Source: an uncultured Bacteroidales bacterium
Lineage (GTDB): Bacteria > Bacteroidota > Bacteroidia > Bacteroidales > Paludibacteraceae
DNA length: 35,698 bases
Assembly: GCA_945827635.1 (NCBI GenBank)
Contig: CALZOG010000015.1
Location: 1-35,698, forward strand
Direction: 5' to 3'
Below, one piece after another: positions 35,607 to 35,698 of this stretch. The first letter of the stretch is position 1. Each line of letters starts with the position of its first letter. The position numbers and the translations under genes were made by a program. The notes beneath the pieces are model-generated. The model saw only the letters and a list, made by a program, of their open reading frames with translations, searched no databases and was not told the origin of the DNA.

Positions 35607-35698
35607 TCGTTCCGTATGTGTCTCGTATGTGTCGGCTTTAAGGAGTTCTATGTCCGCCCTGCGGACTCGCGCGGCGCACTTACTCCTTCAAATGTCCA

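Overview
The window is a Bacteroidales-like chromosomal segment. The order assignment rests on TAnnTTTG/-33 TTTG style promoters and on gene families such as DUF4861-like and MBOAT+SGNH. Four parts: (1) ~1-7.5 kb is an accessory island. It has a small antitoxin-like gene with a truncated partner ORF, an m5C methyltransferase plus a PD-(D/E)XK restriction enzyme resembling the BanI/NgoBV (GGNNCC-type) class, an HNH endonuclease-like protein, several unknown small proteins, and dense helically phased repeat arrays. (2) 7.5-12.4 kb holds an RND efflux pump, its adaptor and coaE. (3) 12.5-22.3 kb is a minus-strand uronate catabolism cluster (kduD, DUF4861-like, kduI, kdgA, uxaB, uxaC, kdgK, exuT). 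(4) 22.3-35.3 kb holds MBOAT/SGNH, trkH (interrupted by an in-frame TGA), trkA, dxs, a putative sRNA, rplS, a BadF-type kinase, an HMA protein, ispG, tRNA-Lys(TTT) and a secreted protein. Two observations stand out. First, a family of short 7-8-mer tandem repeats (TTGAGAG, GGTTTGAG, AGTCGAA, CTTTCAGYGAARCGGTCT) sits between genes and also in-frame inside conserved genes (RND pump, exuT, MBOAT, dxs), resembling the logic of Rickettsia palindromic elements. Second, a 31-bp motif made of three ~10-bp AATTGTTG steps occurs as a four-copy array and as the ends of two ~120-bp inverted-repeat elements that punctuate the island. All family names come from motif recognition; no database search was run.
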